A DNA stretch of 64,000 bases from Chamaecyparis obtusa (GCA_027943335.1 BSBK01006347.1:952001-1016000), one strand, 5' to 3'. Shown: positions 23,085 through 35,990, numbered from the stretch's first letter. Translations and numbers: made by a program. Notes: generated by a model not told the origin, from the sequence alone.

Positions 23085-25153
23085 AGTTAACTCAGTAAAA
23101 TATCCTTGTGTATGGATATGAGGAAAATGTCTCGTTGCAAGCAGCGAGGGTCACTTCATAATGATAATGGCCCCTTTTCAAAAAATTATGACATTTTGAA
23201 GCTGCTTGTGCGGGCTTCGATGTAGTTTGTAATAATATGGTTTGATTGCTATCCTGAATATTTGATCTATTTGGTACATTTTGTGTTAGTTTGTGCCAAA
23301 ATCTTAAGCATAATATTGTTGTGTGAACTGATATTATAATATTGAAAGAAAAAACTCAGTAGCTCTAATAATGCTAGTTTGTTGAAGCAAAAGTTTTAGA
23401 GATTTTGATATAATTGGGCCTTCTTTTCATCGTTGTTGTTCTGCCCATTTATTGGTTCCTTAATCTCACATTGTAGAAAGCTTTACCTCTCCTTGTATCT
23501 TGAAAACCCTATGAGTACTCAATTTGAATTTATTTTTTATTTCAACCTCAATTGAGAAATTGATAAGGAAAAATCTGGTTTGGAAAGAAAAGATGTCTTT
23601 GAAGAACATCTTCTTAGTCATCATTTCCCTCGGAATTTCCCCTTGATTCTGTATGTTTCAAGTTTATCTTAACTAGGTTACCTTTCATAATCTTACACTC
23701 CATTTGAAAAGATATTTGTAAGACAGGAAATTTTGGCACTTTGTTTCCATATGCCCTTGTAAATATAGAGCTTAATACCTTCTCTGCATATGTTACCCCA
23801 CATCTCCAATACCACCTCTACACTAAGACATACACTGATAAACAAGGTGGAGAGCTACCAAGTGAGGAGAGGGGAATAGGAATAAGGACTTGGAGAGGAA
23901 TGGTTGTGGCCCTAGGATGAAAAGTACTAGAAAGAAGGTTGACAACCAATGTGGTTAGATGCAAGTATTTTAGATTTGCAGCCTACATGTTGGGTAGAGG
24001 TGCTAGATGATGTGAACAAAGATAGCCTCAGACCCAGTCTGTAGAAAGGCTATAGGCTGCCCTACATGATGCTATCCAAAGACTGATTAGAAACTCCAGT
24101 GTCATAAATTAATTCAATGAACTATTGAAGGTAGGAAGAGAGATTGGAAGCATGGGAGAAGACAATAATTAATGTAGTAGAGTATTCTGATGATTTCAAG
24201 CACCACCCAGGCTCAAACAAATGATTATAAATTTAAAAGATTTCTAGAGAATGGTTAATGCTTCATTTCTTGCTAGTGCAGGCATAAATATTCAGTTTTT
24301 GTTAGTACAGACATAACTTTCATGCTTAACACGAACTTATGGGATTTTTCAGAGCATTTTGTAGACATTTGAAATCCGCTTCTGCATTTTAACCTAACAT
24401 CTCTACATCTGACTTCCACCATTAATTCCATTTATTTACTAATTAATTAATTAAATTATTTAGTTAATTAAGTCAACTTTCCTATAATAGTTAATAAAAT
24501 TAATCACCAGAAAAGGCCAAAAATCAAATTTTGCTTGTCTCATCTCATTAAATAAGATTTATTTCCACATCACCACAAGAGGTCAAAAATCAACTACTTT
24601 TTTTGGAGGAGGATTTTTCACCCTCTCAATCTAAGAGCCCATGACTCGGGGGTATCCATTCCACGAAATTCACCCAGGGAACAATCTTGGCCTCATCCCT
24701 TATGATGTTGAGCCTTGCACTCAGCAAGACTTGATTCTTGGTGGGCTCATAAAAAACATTTCAGCTTCACCAACAGACCAAGGGCCCATTGACAAAAAAA
24801 ATAAAAAATTTATATCTTGACCCTTCATTCAAGGTGAAGTAATCTTGAGCATCCATCACATGAGTCAATCTCCCTCATCCAATTACACTCACCCCAAGCC
24901 TCCACTAGTTTGCATATCATCTCCACATGCAAACTAAAGCAATCATAGCCATTCATTCGCTTGATTTCATTTGAACACTCCCCTTTTATACATCTCATCC
25001 CTTCCTTAGATGCAAATGCATTCTCGCTATCCAAACTAAGACCTAATCTCAATAATTCACAATCCTTCCTAAAAATCTATCAAACCCTTATTTCAAAGAC
25101 ACTTTCCATGTGTAAGAGCTTCAATTATCAAAGGTGCCTATTGCTAAATTCAA
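23085..25153. other. Non-coding stretch, nothing recognised
   Basis: Several short frames exist (for example 24825-25052 minus and 24961-25179 plus) but overlap each other and have no recognisable content. The 23740-24230 part is purine-rich and mildly coding-like, but stops break it. Confidence 0.35.
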
Positions 25154-25485
25154 AATTTCTTCCAAGGGGTTTAGCTTAGTTGGTTGAAGCAATGAGTTCT
25201 CATTGTGGAGACCTTGGTTCAAATCCCAAGAGGGACATCTTTGTGGAAATCTAAGTTGTGGCTCTTGGTCTTTCATTGGTTGTATTTGTCTCATTGTGAA
25301 AATGTGGATTCTAAGTTGTGACTCTTGGTCTTTCAATTGTTGTTTCTAGTGTGGCTTCTCATAAGGAGCTCGTATTTGTCTTAGTTTGTTGATTGAATAA
25401 GCTTGTAAGTCTCATGTTGTTGCTTGAATGAGCACAAGGTTTGTAAACAATCTATAATTAAAAAAAAATTTGGAATTTCTCCAAG
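25154..25485 (+). mobile_element. tRNA-derived SINE with target-site duplications
   Basis: The body begins at 25167 with a tRNA-like head, box A TTAGCTTAGTTGG at about 25171 and box B GGTTCAAATCC at about 25217. A body with two copies of a TCTAAGTTGTGxCTCTTGGTC unit (25250 and 25310) follows, ending in an A-rich tail (about 25459-25468). Imperfect flanking duplications, AATTTCTTCCAAG (25154-25166) and AATTTCTCCAAG (25474-25485), mark the insertion. A second copy of the same family sits inverted at 44805-44978. SINEs are transcribed by RNA polymerase III and copied by LINE proteins. Confidence 0.75.
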
Positions 25486-25649
25486 AGCAGCCAATATCTC
25501 AACCTTTCAACCTTCCATTACCATCCAAGAGTTCAACCAAGCATCAAGGAGGTATAATGTTTGGGTTTCTTTTAATATTTGTTTTATCACTTACCTTCTT
25601 TACTCTATTAGGGGTGTTTGAGTTTAATCAAGGGTGCAAGTTTGTTTGC

Positions 25650-25972
25650 ATACATTTTGTGATATTCCTATTAGGATTCCACTGTGTAGTTTTTGAGTCA
25701 AACTCATTGACCCATATTTCATGAGTAGTGGTTCACAAGAAGCCATGTGTAATGAGAATGAATGGGACACTTAGCACTCATTGTATCTAGGTGATGCTCA
25801 TAGAGATGAAGCACCAAAACTTCCCAGGAGGTCACCCATCCCAGTACTACTCCAGCTCAAGCATGCTAAACCACAAAGTTTCCTCCAAGGTTAAGCCCAC
25901 TTAACTTGCAACCCCATTTGCAAAACCTTCAGCAAGTGTTGTGTCTTATGAATCATTCATTATAGAGCCCCT
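25650..25972 (-). repeat. 5S rRNA-like tandem unit, left part, cut by the copia element
   Basis: This is one ~364-bp unit of the array continued at 39577-40380; it ends at TATAGAGCCCCT, where the copia element is inserted. On the minus strand, 25870-25810 resembles the 3' half of plant 5S rRNA, including the box-C-like GGGTGACCTCCTGGGAAGT and the worn 'AGCATGCTTGAGCTGGAGTA' stretch. The flanking parts are not 5S. A 5S-carrying LTR (Cassandra-type TRIM) or a 5S-derived satellite are the two candidate origins. Confidence 0.65.
25968..25972. repeat. Target-site duplication CCCCT, left
   Basis: CCCCT precedes the copia element here and follows it at 39577-39581. The undisturbed sequence TATAGAGCCCCTTTAGCTCA is present in the next array unit at about 39935, proving the original empty site. 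Confidence 0.9.
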
Positions 25973-28095
25973 AGTTGGAATTGTTGTTGTTTGAGGTGTT
26001 GACATTCATGTTTTGTCATTGATGTCAACACATGTTTCAGTTGGATGCATTAGAAGTTTCAAAAACAATAATTATCATAGGTTTAGGAAAGACTGACAAT
26101 TGTGTATGGACATTGTATGATGTTTCAGAATATGCGAGGATGAAGTTGTGTAGAGGGAAGTATGTACACCTTACATCTAAGATTGTTGGATTTCATATGT
26201 TGTTTGCATGAGTTATAGTTGTTTTGGTGAAGACTGGTTATAGAACAACGTCAGAGGATTATGACAAAGATGGTCTCTGAGTTTTTGGAATAACTTGGAT
26301 GTGAGCTTAAGGCATGACAAAAGATACATGGGAGAGCATTCTGTGACATCCTTGAGTTGCTAGGATTGTGGTGATGTTAGTTGTGGTGTGTGGACTTGCG
26401 AAGACCTAGTTGGGGCCGACTAGAGGAGATAACATGTCCAACGGATGGCGAGCATGGATTATGGATCTTGGCACGTAGATAATGATTTGTATTTGTTACT
26501 TACTTGTTTAAGATACTATGTGTATCTTAGCAAGAGTCTATGTAATTGTTTGTGCATTAGGGGAAGTCTTAACAAACCAACCTAATTGCTTATTGTAACT
26601 TGTACAAAGGAAAGTCATTCCTTGTAGTGGTGTGGGTGTGGAGATTGAAAACATGTGGATGCAAATTTTGCTGGATGTAAAATAATGATTATGCTTGTAA
26701 TGCACTTCATTGGAATTGTATAGGCAAAGAAAGTTGCTATCAATCAATTCATTATTATTATATATTATTATACTTCTCTTTGGACAGTGGATCCAGAAGG
26801 TGGGTTTAACCTTCACATTTAGGCAGTGTGTCAAGGCAGTGAGCTCTTCATTTCATTCATCTCCTAACTGGGTTGAAGAGACTCCTAATAGGGTATGTCC
26901 TTTAATGTGGACTTTGTACTGGATGTAATAATAAGCTCCTAATAGGGCTAGATCTCCTAACAGGGATACTATATTTATAGTGCATTATTTGTGGGCATCA
27001 TTCCCACAAGGGTTTTTCACTTAACAGGGTTTTTCTCAACAACAAATACTTGTGTTATGGTGTTGTTCTTGAAGTATTTAGATTTGCATTAAGTAAGTTG
27101 TTTAAAAGTTTAAAGATTAAATATTAAATATTTGGAACACAACTGATTAGAGAAAAATGATAGAGGATTATGACAAAGATGGTCTCCGAGTTTTAGGGAT
27201 AACTTGGAATGAGTTATGGTATGCAAGCTTAAGGCATGACAAAAGAAACATGGGAGAGCATTCTGTGATATCCTTGAGTCGCTAGGATCGTGGTGACATC
27301 AATTGTGGCGTGTGGAGTTGCGAAGACCTATTTGAGGCTGTCCAGAGGAGATAACATGTCCAGTGGATAGCGAGAATGGATTATGGATCTTGGCACTTAA
27401 ATAATGATTTGTATTTGTTACTTACTTGTTTAAGATACTATGTGTATCTTATCAAGAGTCTATGTTGTTTGTGCATTAGGGGAAGTCTTAACAAGCCGAC
27501 CTAATTGCTTATTGTAACTTGTATAAAGGAAAGTCATTCCTTGTTGTAGTGGCATGGGTATGGAGATTGCAAACATGTGGATGTGAAGGATGTAAAACAA
27601 TGATTATGCTTGTAATGCACTTCATTGGAACTGTATAGGCAAAGCAAATTGTTATCAATCAATTCATTGTTATAAGTATATTATTATACTTCTCTTTGGA
27701 CATTGGATCCAGAAAGTGGGTTTAACCTTCACATTCAGGCAGTGTGTCGGGCCAGTGAGCTCTTCATTTCATTCAAATCCTAATAGGGTTGAATAGACTC
27801 CTAACAGGGTTTGTCCTTTAACATGGAGTTTGTACTGGATGTAATAATGAGCTCCTAACAGGGCTAGATCTCCTAACAGGGATACTATATTTCTAGTGCA
27901 TTATTCGTGGGCATCATTCCCACCGAGGTTTTCCACTTAACAAGGTTTTCCTCGACAACAAATACTTGTGTTATGGTGTTGTTCTTGAGGTATTTAGATT
28001 TGCATTAAGTAAGTTGTTTAAAAGTTTAAAGATTAAATATTTGGCACACAAGTAATTCACCCCCCACCCCTCTCCCAGTTGTGTTATTTCTAACA
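25973..28095 (+). repeat. 5' LTR of the copia element, with internal duplication
   Basis: It matches the 3' LTR along its length but is 2123 bp against 1190 bp. The excess comes from a tandem duplication of about 0.91 kb: the stretch from about 26253 (GAGGATTATGACAAAGATGG) to about 27145 is repeated from 27163 to about 28055. The terminal TG of the LTR has become AG (25973-25974), while the 3' LTR keeps TGTTGG. Confidence 0.85.
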
Positions 28096-28097
28096 AT

Positions 28098-28110
28098 TGG
28101 TATCAGAGCC
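28098..28110 (+). promoter_or_regulatory. Primer-binding site, Met-tRNA
   Basis: TGGTATCAGAGCC lies two bases after the 5' LTR end, complementary to the 3' end of plant initiator-Met tRNA. It primes minus-strand DNA synthesis in the virus-like particle. Confidence 0.93.
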
Positions 28111-28156
28111 TACAGTCCTATGAGAGAAAACTTAACAACTTGAGGTGATCCTAAAG

Positions 28157-28870
28157 ATGGCTTTTACTATAGGAACACAAGTCCAAAGTTTGATGCTGAA
28201 AACTTTGATAGTTGGAAGAACAAGATGAGAACTTATTTACTGTGTTTGGGAATCGACTATTGGATGATCACTAAGAAGGATGAGCAGATCAAGATTGAAG
28301 ATGAATTAGAAAGTGCTTCTAAGGATGAAAAGAAATTGTTTTCCTGCAATATGGTTGCAAGAGAAGCATTGATCATCACGCTATCCGAGGCAGAATTCAC
28401 AGAAGTCAAGGACCTTGATTCTACACATAAGATTTGGACAAGGCTAGAGGCACTATATGAAGGAGATCAGTACACTAAGTAGGCGAAATTGCAAAATTGG
28501 AAGACTAAAATGGAGATCCTAAAAATGCAAGATGATGAGAATGTTAGAGCATATGTATAGAGGGTTACAAAGGTTGTTACACGAATCATAAATTCGGGAG
28601 GAACATATATTGAACAAGAAGTGATCGCTAAGATTCTTAGATCCTTGACCCCTGCATGTAAGATTAAAGTACAAGCAATTGAAGAAATCATTCCACTAAC
28701 AACTTTAGCAGAGAGATGTTGATTGCCAAATTGACCACCTTTGAGACTGCATAACTGGATGATACATTGCCTAAGGTAGAATTTGCATTTAAGGTGACTG
28801 TGCATAATGACAAAAAGACTAGCAAATCTCGTGAACACCAGCAGGTGTAATAGACATGTAGAGCTTGGAG
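28157..28870 (+). pseudogene. copia gag, broken
   Basis: An ATG at 28157 starts a frame that shifts within about 20 codons. The copia capsid pattern follows (NFDSWKNKMRTYLLCLG at about 28205, then TRLEALYEGDQYTK at about 28440). Stops at 28480-28482 and 28558-28560 and a shift near 28720 ('TLAER...LIAKLTTFE') break it. Gag forms the particle in which the element copies itself. Confidence 0.75.
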
Positions 28871-28893
28871 ATTATGATGTTGATTGAGCAGAA

Positions 28894-29373
28894 ATGCAAG
28901 AAGAAAGGAAACTAGATGAACTTGTGACACTAAGAAGAGAAAAGAGAGGAAAAAGAAAATTTGAAGGTAAGTTACCTCTAAAGTGTTTTTCATGTAACAA
29001 GATTGGTCATTTTGCATCTAGATGTCCTATAAGGGTTCCTAAGCATAAGCCTAAGTTGGTTAGGCTTGATTATTCCAAAGATAAGGAATATTATTATGCT
29101 AGTGAAGGTGTGTTTGATGATGATGTTATAGATGATGATGACATTAGATTTGTTGCTATTAAAGATGATGAGCCTGTTCATGAAGAAAGAGCCCTAGTTT
29201 CGCATGTTGAAAAGAAATTAGAATGGGTCATTGATAGTGGTTGTTCACATCATATGATTGGTGATAAAGATAAGTTTATTCAGCGAACTAGATATGATGG
29301 TGGTGCAATTAGATTTGGTGATAATACTCCCAAGTTGATCATTGGACTAGGTTCAATTTCTCTTGATTTGTAA
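28894..29373 (+). pseudogene. copia nucleocapsid zinc knuckle and aspartic protease, partial
   Basis: The CCHC knuckle CFSCNKIGHFASRC (C-x2-C-x4-H-x4-C, 28984-29025) binds element RNA. An Asp/Glu-rich linker follows, then WVIDSGCSHHM with the catalytic DSG at 29233-29241. The frame ends at a TAA at 29371-29373, about 100 codons into the protease. The remainder, ending in the LLSVGQL-like motif near 29420, lies in a shifted frame. Confidence 0.8.
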
Positions 29374-29776
29374 AACTAACACTAATGATGTTTTTCTTGT
29401 TCATGGACTTAAGCACAACTTGTTGAGTGTTGGATAGCTTGTTGACAAGGAATATCAGTTACAGTTCAAGGATGAAAAGTGCACTATCAGAGGTCAATCT
29501 GGAAAATTTATCACATCAAGTTCAAAGTCAAGAGGCAGTGTGTTTGAATTAAATACTACAAAGGCTACTTGTTTTGTTACGAAGATAGATGACAGTTGGT
29601 GATGGCATATGAGGTTGTGTCATAAATTTTGATAACATTGTGAAGGCCAGTAACATCAACGCAGTCAGAGATCTTCCAAAAATTGTGAAGCATTCTAACT
29701 CCATGTGCACAAAGTGTGATGGGAAAACAAACTAAGAGTAGTTTTCAGAGCAAATCTTATTCTCGCAAGGGAAAAG
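29374..29776 (+). pseudogene. Protease C-terminus to integrase N-terminus, frame-shifted
   Basis: Coding-like pieces remain: the HGLKHNLLSVG motif at 29404, then a WHxRxxH-type zinc region near 29600-29720 where 'CHKF' and 'CTKCDG' are visible. They lie in changing frames. This part should hold the integrase HHCC finger. Confidence 0.55.
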
Positions 29777-30460
29777 TTGGATCTGGTAGACCTTTGTGGT
29801 CCTACAAGAAGAAGATCTTACTATGGTGAAAGGTATTTTATTCTCTTTGTTGATGACTATTCTAGGATGATGTGGGTTGCATTTTTTAAAGAGAGGTTTG
29901 AAGCATTTGACAAGTTCAAGATTTACAAAGCAAAAGTTGAAAATGAATTTGGTATGAAGATAAAGTGTTTAAGGTCAGACAGAGGAGGAGAATTTACATC
30001 AGATGTGTTTAATGCTTACTGCGAAGAGCATGGGATATACATGCAGACATCTGCTCCTGGGACACCACAACATAATGGGATTGCAGAGCGAAGAAACAAA
30101 ACTATATTAGATGCTACCAGGACTATGTTGCTTGAAGGGAATGTGCCGCGTATGCATTGGAGAGAAGCTGTTAATATTGCAGTCTACACCTTGAACAAAA
30201 TTCAGATCAATGAAGGTACTAATAAGACACCCTATGAACTTTGGTTTAGTTGTGCTCCTACAGTAAAATATTTTAGAATATTTGGTAGCAAATGTTATAT
30301 CAAAAGGGATGATGAGATATGAAAGTTTGATGCTAAAAGTGATGAAGGTATTTTCCTTAGTTATTCTACTAAAAATAAGGCTTATAAGTGTTTCAATCTA
30401 AGATTGGGGAAGATGGTTGAAAGTGCTAATGTAAAAGTTGATGAGAGGTTTCAAATTTAA
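29777..30460 (+). pseudogene. copia integrase core
   Basis: The rve-type core is complete. First Asp is in LVDLCGP (residue 5 of this stretch), second Asp in LRSDRGGEF (residue 68), and Glu in HNGIAERRN (residue 104), giving the D,D-35-E spacing of retroviral-type integrases. A TGA at 30320-30322 and a TAA at 30458-30460 interrupt the C-terminal part (FGSKCYIKR region). It would join element DNA to the chromosome. Confidence 0.88.
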
Positions 30461-30466
30461 GAAAGA

Positions 30467-31474
30467 ATGTATGACTGTGATAAGATTTTAGAAAATGAGG
30501 AGGTTACTATAGGTCAAGAGGAACAACAAACCCTTGAGATTGACAATAGAATTGAAGTATGTCTGAATGATCCTATTGAAACTCCGAAGACACCAAGGTA
30601 TGTTCAGAGAAATCATCTTGAAAATCAAATTATAGGTGATGCAAATAACAACATGACTAGATCAAGGATTAGGAATGAGCTTTGTTTGATCTCACAAGTA
30701 TAACCAAATACTATTGATGAGGCATGTAGAGATGAATCTTGGATTAAAGCAATACATAAAGAATTGGATCAGACAGAGAAAAACAACACTTGGGAATTGA
30801 TTCCTAGGCCTAAGGACAAGAATGTTATAGAAACTAAATGGGTTTTTAGAAATGAAATAAATGAAGAAGGCATGGTTGTAAGGAATAAGGCTAGATTGGT
30901 TTGTAAAGACTACTCACAAAAGGAAGGTATAGACTTTGAAGAAACATTTTCCCCTGTTGCTAGATTAGAAGCAATGAGATTGCTCCTTGCTTACGCTGCA
31001 CACAAAGACTTTAAGATATATCAGATAGACGTGAAGTCTACATTTCTGAATGATGATCTAGAGGAAGAAGTCTACATTGAGTAGCTTGATGGTTTTCCTT
31101 TGACAAATGATAAAGACATGGTTTGCAGGTTGAGAAAGGCATTGTATGGACTAAAGCAAGCACCTAGGGTATGGTATGCTCATTTAGACAAGTATTGATT
31201 GCATCTTGGTTTCAGAAAAAGTAGTGCAGATAGTAATTTATACTTGAGAACTAGTAAAGATGGAATCTTAATTACTGAAGTTTTTGTGGATGACATTATT
31301 TTTGGAGGAAATGATAAATTAAGCAATAAATTTGTTGAAGAAATGAAGAACGAGTTTAAAATGTCTATGATTGGTGAAATGAAGTTTTTCCTTGGTTTGC
31401 AAATTACTCAACATGAACATGACATGTTTATCTCTCAAACCAAGTATCTTAAGGAATTGTTGAAGAAGTTTTGA
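30467..31474 (+). pseudogene. copia reverse transcriptase
   Basis: It is in the same frame as the integrase. An acidic linker (30467-30703, TAA) precedes the RVT_2 domain: [33 protein letters not shown] and [13 protein letters not shown], then ALYGLKQAPRVWY near 31141. The catalytic FVDD (copia YVDD) is at 31283-31294. Stops are TAG at 31082-31084 (where the family has Gln), TGA at 31197-31199 and TGA at 31472-31474. Confidence 0.9.
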
Positions 31475-31992
31475 ATGGAAGATTGTAAACCTGTTGGAAC
31501 ACCTATGGTAACTAGATGTAAACTTACTACTATTGATGAATCTAAAAGTGTTTTTCAGACAAAGTATAGATCCATGCTTGGAGGTTTACAATATCTAACT
31601 CATACTAGACCACACATTACTAATGCAGTTGGAATTGTTGCAAGATTCCAAGTAGATCCTAAAGAGACTCATTTTGCTACATTTAAGAGGATATTCAGAT
31701 ATCTGAAAGGAACACTGGAATATGGCTTATGGTATGAAAAGTCTGATAATTTTACATTGCATGCTTATACTGATGTCGATTGGGCATGAAGTGTTGATGA
31801 TAGAAAGAGCATGAGTGGTGGTGCGTTTTTCCTTGGTAATAGGTTGGTTTCATGGTTAAGTAAGAAGCACAACTGTATAGCTCGATCTACTGTTGAATCA
31901 GAATATGTAGCTGCTGCTATAAACTGTACATAGATTGTTTGGATGAAACATAGGCTAAAGGACATTGGGATAACCTTTGAAGAGCCAGTGGT
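31475..31992 (+). pseudogene. copia RNase H, N-terminal part
   Basis: It continues the pol frame with MEDCKPVGTPM, GGLQYLTHTRP and the RNase H block TDVDWA (catalytic Asp). A TGA (31787-31789, where most copies have Gly) and a TAG (about 31933, where most have Gln) interrupt it. ESEYVAA carries the catalytic Glu. The domain is cut at the CATAC duplication by the nested element and resumes at 37775. Confidence 0.85.
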
Positions 31993-31997
31993 CATAC
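31993..31997. repeat. Target-site duplication CATAC, left
   Basis: CATAC also follows the nested element at 37775-37779; it came from the RNase H sequence of the host copia element. Confidence 0.92.
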
Positions 31998-33758
31998 TGT
32001 TGGTTCCCAAAACCGCAGATTGGAAATCCTAGAGCCTGCCAACTCTCCACTAGAATTCCAAATCAATTTTGGCCAATGAACGGGAATACTTCAAACTCCC
32101 CTACACTTTAGGCTTCGCTACACCTAGGCGGGTAAACCTTTACTTCAAACTTGATCACCTGGTTCAAAGCTCTTCTATAGCGAATTTAAGCTGGTGAGTT
32201 CCTCGGTTGGCAAAATCCTTGAGCTCGATCAAAATAAAGTTGAATGCTGAATGTTTGAATTAAACTGTTGTGTAATGATTAATAAGGTTTGTAGGAAGGA
32301 TTTGATAAATTTTCTGACTTCATATATAAACCCAATATTTCAATAATAATAAGACCAGTGCCTCTGCTTATTCGGGCAATAGAGTCAACTTCAATGAAGG
32401 TTTACGTACAACTTTATAATGTTCAAAGCATTTATATTGCTAATCAATTCAATAATCAAGATGCGACAAATCAAATATTTATGCAATCCTAAATTATTTC
32501 AGCGTGAGTTTAGGATGCTATCTGACTGTATCCACTTATTCGATATTTAAATTGCACATAATATTCAAAAATAATAATTATAAAGGACGGTTCATCAATA
32601 GTTTAATTCTCTATGCCTTTAATAAATAACAAAGGATGTTTTTTTTTATTATTAAAATAAAATAAATTTATATTTATAAAATCATATTATTTCCCTTATC
32701 CCTCCATACAAAATATATAAAAAATGCTTCTATTCAAAATCTGCTTTTTTGTTTTCAATGTCAAATCTTTATTTATATCCTTTTTATTTAAAAGACATGG
32801 CCTTTTAAATGAAAAGTCTCACCTTTCTAAAATAATCGCACCTCTTCAAAAATAGAAACTAACCGGCTTAATTTTTAGCCGAATTATACATTCGAATATA
32901 TTAATAAGTGAGTTTGATGATAATTAACTTATCGACCATGGCAGTAATGGATCAAGGCACGAGATTTGGAAAACTAAAATAGAAGTTGGCACCGCTCGTC
33001 CACTCTAATCCTGGCTCGCATCAAATAGACCCGTTTTGTGGGATTTCATTGGATATTAATTCAAATATCTAACTTATCCATTCTTTGCATAAACCAAATT
33101 TCATTCAACACCTCCGATGCTTGCTCACGCCAAGATTATCGCTTCTAGAGTTGTAAGATTTTGGCAAACGATGAGTAATAAATTATGGGAACTTACATAA
33201 TGAACAGGCTCAACCCGATAATCTCAACATCAACACCTCTCACTCGCATGTTCAAATTTCCGGTGGCTCAAGCCTTTCATTGCTAATAGTGTGTATCAAA
33301 CTTGGGAGACTTTCATTGCTTCACCGACTACTCCTTTTCAAGGTGACATGGAATGTCTTCAATCATCTTAATTAAATAATTTGTCCGCAGACCCTTATGG
33401 CAACGTCTACAAACATCTAGGTTCATATCCATGTTGCTGTCTCTTTTATTTCAAACTGTAACCATCTTTTGTATAGCTTAGTGTCTGCTCTGTCAATCTT
33501 CATACCATCTGTTGTTGTTGTACAGATATTTTATACTTGATCATTTCACTTACCAAATCATGTTATGTGTTGTTAGCACTATATTTGCTGTAGTATATTT
33601 GCTGATGTATATTCTTTAAATATTTAAGTTTATATTATTTCTAACCTTTCCTCCACATATCTAGTAAGGTGAATAACATCAATGACAATACTACCAAGTC
33701 TTTGACATTACTCCACAAATGGATGCCCAGATTTTTGCCAAAAATTAAGGCTCCATCA
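31998..33758 (-). repeat. LTR (downstream LTR on the minus strand)
   Basis: 1761 bp, matching 36013-37774 with scattered substitutions. Related to the solo LTR at 48496-49814, with which it shares the TGTTGGTxCCCAAAA start and the GCCAATGAAC and CAGTGCCT blocks. Confidence 0.93.
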
Positions 33759-33829
33759 GTGGCTCTTATTGGGGACATATGCCCCTTGTGGGCATAATGA
33801 GATTCTGACTATCTCTGGAGGAGGAGACC

Positions 33830-35856
33830 CTACTTAACCTGATGCAAAAGTGAAATTAGGTGGCCCCCGGCGCCCCCAAAAAGTGAACTTTGCTTCTTAC
33901 CTCTATCGAATACTTGATTCTGATCATGTAACAACCTTTTCTTTCTAGTCATGGTATTATATTGATCCTTAGTATAATCAGCAAATTTTAGAAAATGATC
34001 ATTACATAACATTTGCTTTTTCTTTATCCCCTCGGTATAATTATCCTTTTGTGTACAATTCGTTTCAGCCCCAAACTCAGAATCCATATCCATTCTGTAA
34101 GAAATCCTTGAAGATGGTCCACAAAAAGATGTCTTTTCACCTATATCAAATGTATGATTGGATGAGTAATCATTAGAACTATCCTTCAATCTATCTTCCC
34201 CATCATGCTTGGCTGATTCCATTTCATCATCATATGTTTGATGTACTTCGTTCTCATAAGATGAACTGAAAGATATCTCACCATCTGAATGCACTTCATG
34301 AGTTTCATCAACTTTAAAAGTAGGACTGCTATCTTCATTATGATGCTAATGGATTCCATTGCATAAAGGTTCCTCTTCAAACAACGGATTTGAGAATATA
34401 GAGAACTCAAACATATCTTCATTTGCTTCTTCCTCTTCAAATAATGGATTCACGAACATAGAAAATTCATGCATACTTTCATGAGACTTTTCATTTGGAT
34501 CATCAAGTGTTTCATCATCAAGACTAATATCTGAAACTTCCTCCTGTTCATACACTGCATGCAATTCATCTCCACTATCTGATTCTTGGAAATCTTTATC
34601 TAGTACCTCCGGAATATGTGTTGGTTTGTTTCCATGGTGGATTGAGAAAAAATTTGGACCATTCTTCTCAATGTGTCTTTGGTATTCCTTGTCTAACAAG
34701 GCTAAAATCTCTTCCTCACTGATAGAATCCTCTTCATCATTTTTATATTCACCGATGTTTGATGTCATACAAGTATCATCATGGAAAGATCTTTCTTCAG
34801 ACTGTCCAAAAGAGTCTCCTCCATTCATATCTAAAACCTCACTTGACTCATATGCTACTTCAGTCTTGCATTCATTCTCCTCTGCATCCAGTTCATTATT
34901 CATTAGTTTGAGAAAGGTAAGGAACTGATGATCATATAAAAGACCTAGTTCTCACATTTTGTTGAAAAGATCAGAGGCTGAAGGTCTGCATTCTAAAGGT
35001 ACTTCTTGATGGATATTAAACATCCTCAGGAAGAATTGTACTGTAGATTCTTCTTCTTGTTTCTCTAAGTTAAAAAATGTGTCCTAAGGGGATATGTAAT
35101 TTGGATCTTCTTCATCATCACTATGATTTCCATCAAGCACAAGGCCTTGTTCAATCTGATCATAAGCGTCCTCTTCTCTGTCTTCATCATCTTCTTCTAA
35201 TATTTGAAAAAGAAGCTTTAGATCAGGGTCACCTAATGAGATTCCCAGGTTCTTGACCTTTCTCATTATTTCTTTTTGTGAAGGCAGAATATCTAAAGGC
35301 ACTTCTCGAAAAATATTCACCATCCTTATGAACAAATGTGTCGATGTCTCGCCTTCATACCTTTCCAAATTGAAAAAGACATCAAGTGGAGACATGTTAG
35401 GATCCTCTTCCATGTTGCACCTTTGGTCTTCACACCGTTCATAACACATGTCATCTTCCTTGCTTGCATCATGAAATTCATATAGGAACCACTTTTCAAA
35501 CTCTTTCCAAGATGAGATACATTGTGTAGGTAATGATTCATAAGCCTGTCTCGCATTGTCCTTCAATGTTCTGACAAACAACTTCATCACCTAATCTTCT
35601 GCATCAACTTCATAGTCTTCTACGAATGTATAAAACACATCCAAATGTTGAAGTGCAGACTCATCCCATTTTCCATGAAACTTTGGCACAAGTTGTGAAA
35701 GTTTTGGAGATAACTTGCTAGGTTTGTAATCAAAATTGCTGAAATCCAATGACCTGATGCCATCTGGGATAAAAGGTTTTTTTTCAAATGATCGATACAT
35801 TTGATAAACCTATCCACCCTTTCCTTCTGAGTCTTCTCCCTCAGCAGAGCTACCAA
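33830..35856 (-). pseudogene. Gag-like ORF with acidic repetitive tail
   Basis: Reading right to left, one frame from 35800 to 33830 is broken only by stops at 35591-35593 (TAG), 35084-35086 and 34346-34348. A shifted piece precedes it (35856-35800). The N-terminal part fits the Retrotrans_gag pattern: LVPKFHGKWDESALQHLD, then KLFVRTLKDNARQAYESLP and ISSWKEFEKWFLYEF. The rest is Asp/Glu/Ser-rich and contains a repeated NPLFEEE motif (at 34376-34440). A basic end (TRKKRLLHDQNQ) closes it. No enzyme motif is present. Confidence 0.75.
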
Positions 35857-35990
35857 ATGAAAATTGTATTGAATAGAGTCGCCACCTTCTTCTCAAGAAG
35901 TACAAAATCATACAACTGATTCTGAGTTCTGTCTCCAGTAAAGTCTAACTCATTGATCACCAGAAATTCTGAATAATGTTCTTACAACAA

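Noticed and set aside
25166..25245. A genuine tRNA gene
   Set aside because: Box A and box B are present, but the arms do not pair as a cloverleaf by eye, and the segment continues into a repeat body with A tail and TSDs, so it is a SINE head.
28467..29181. Minus-strand frames opposite copia gag and protease
   Set aside because: The plus strand carries the CCHC knuckle and DSG motifs in order; the antisense frames have no domain.
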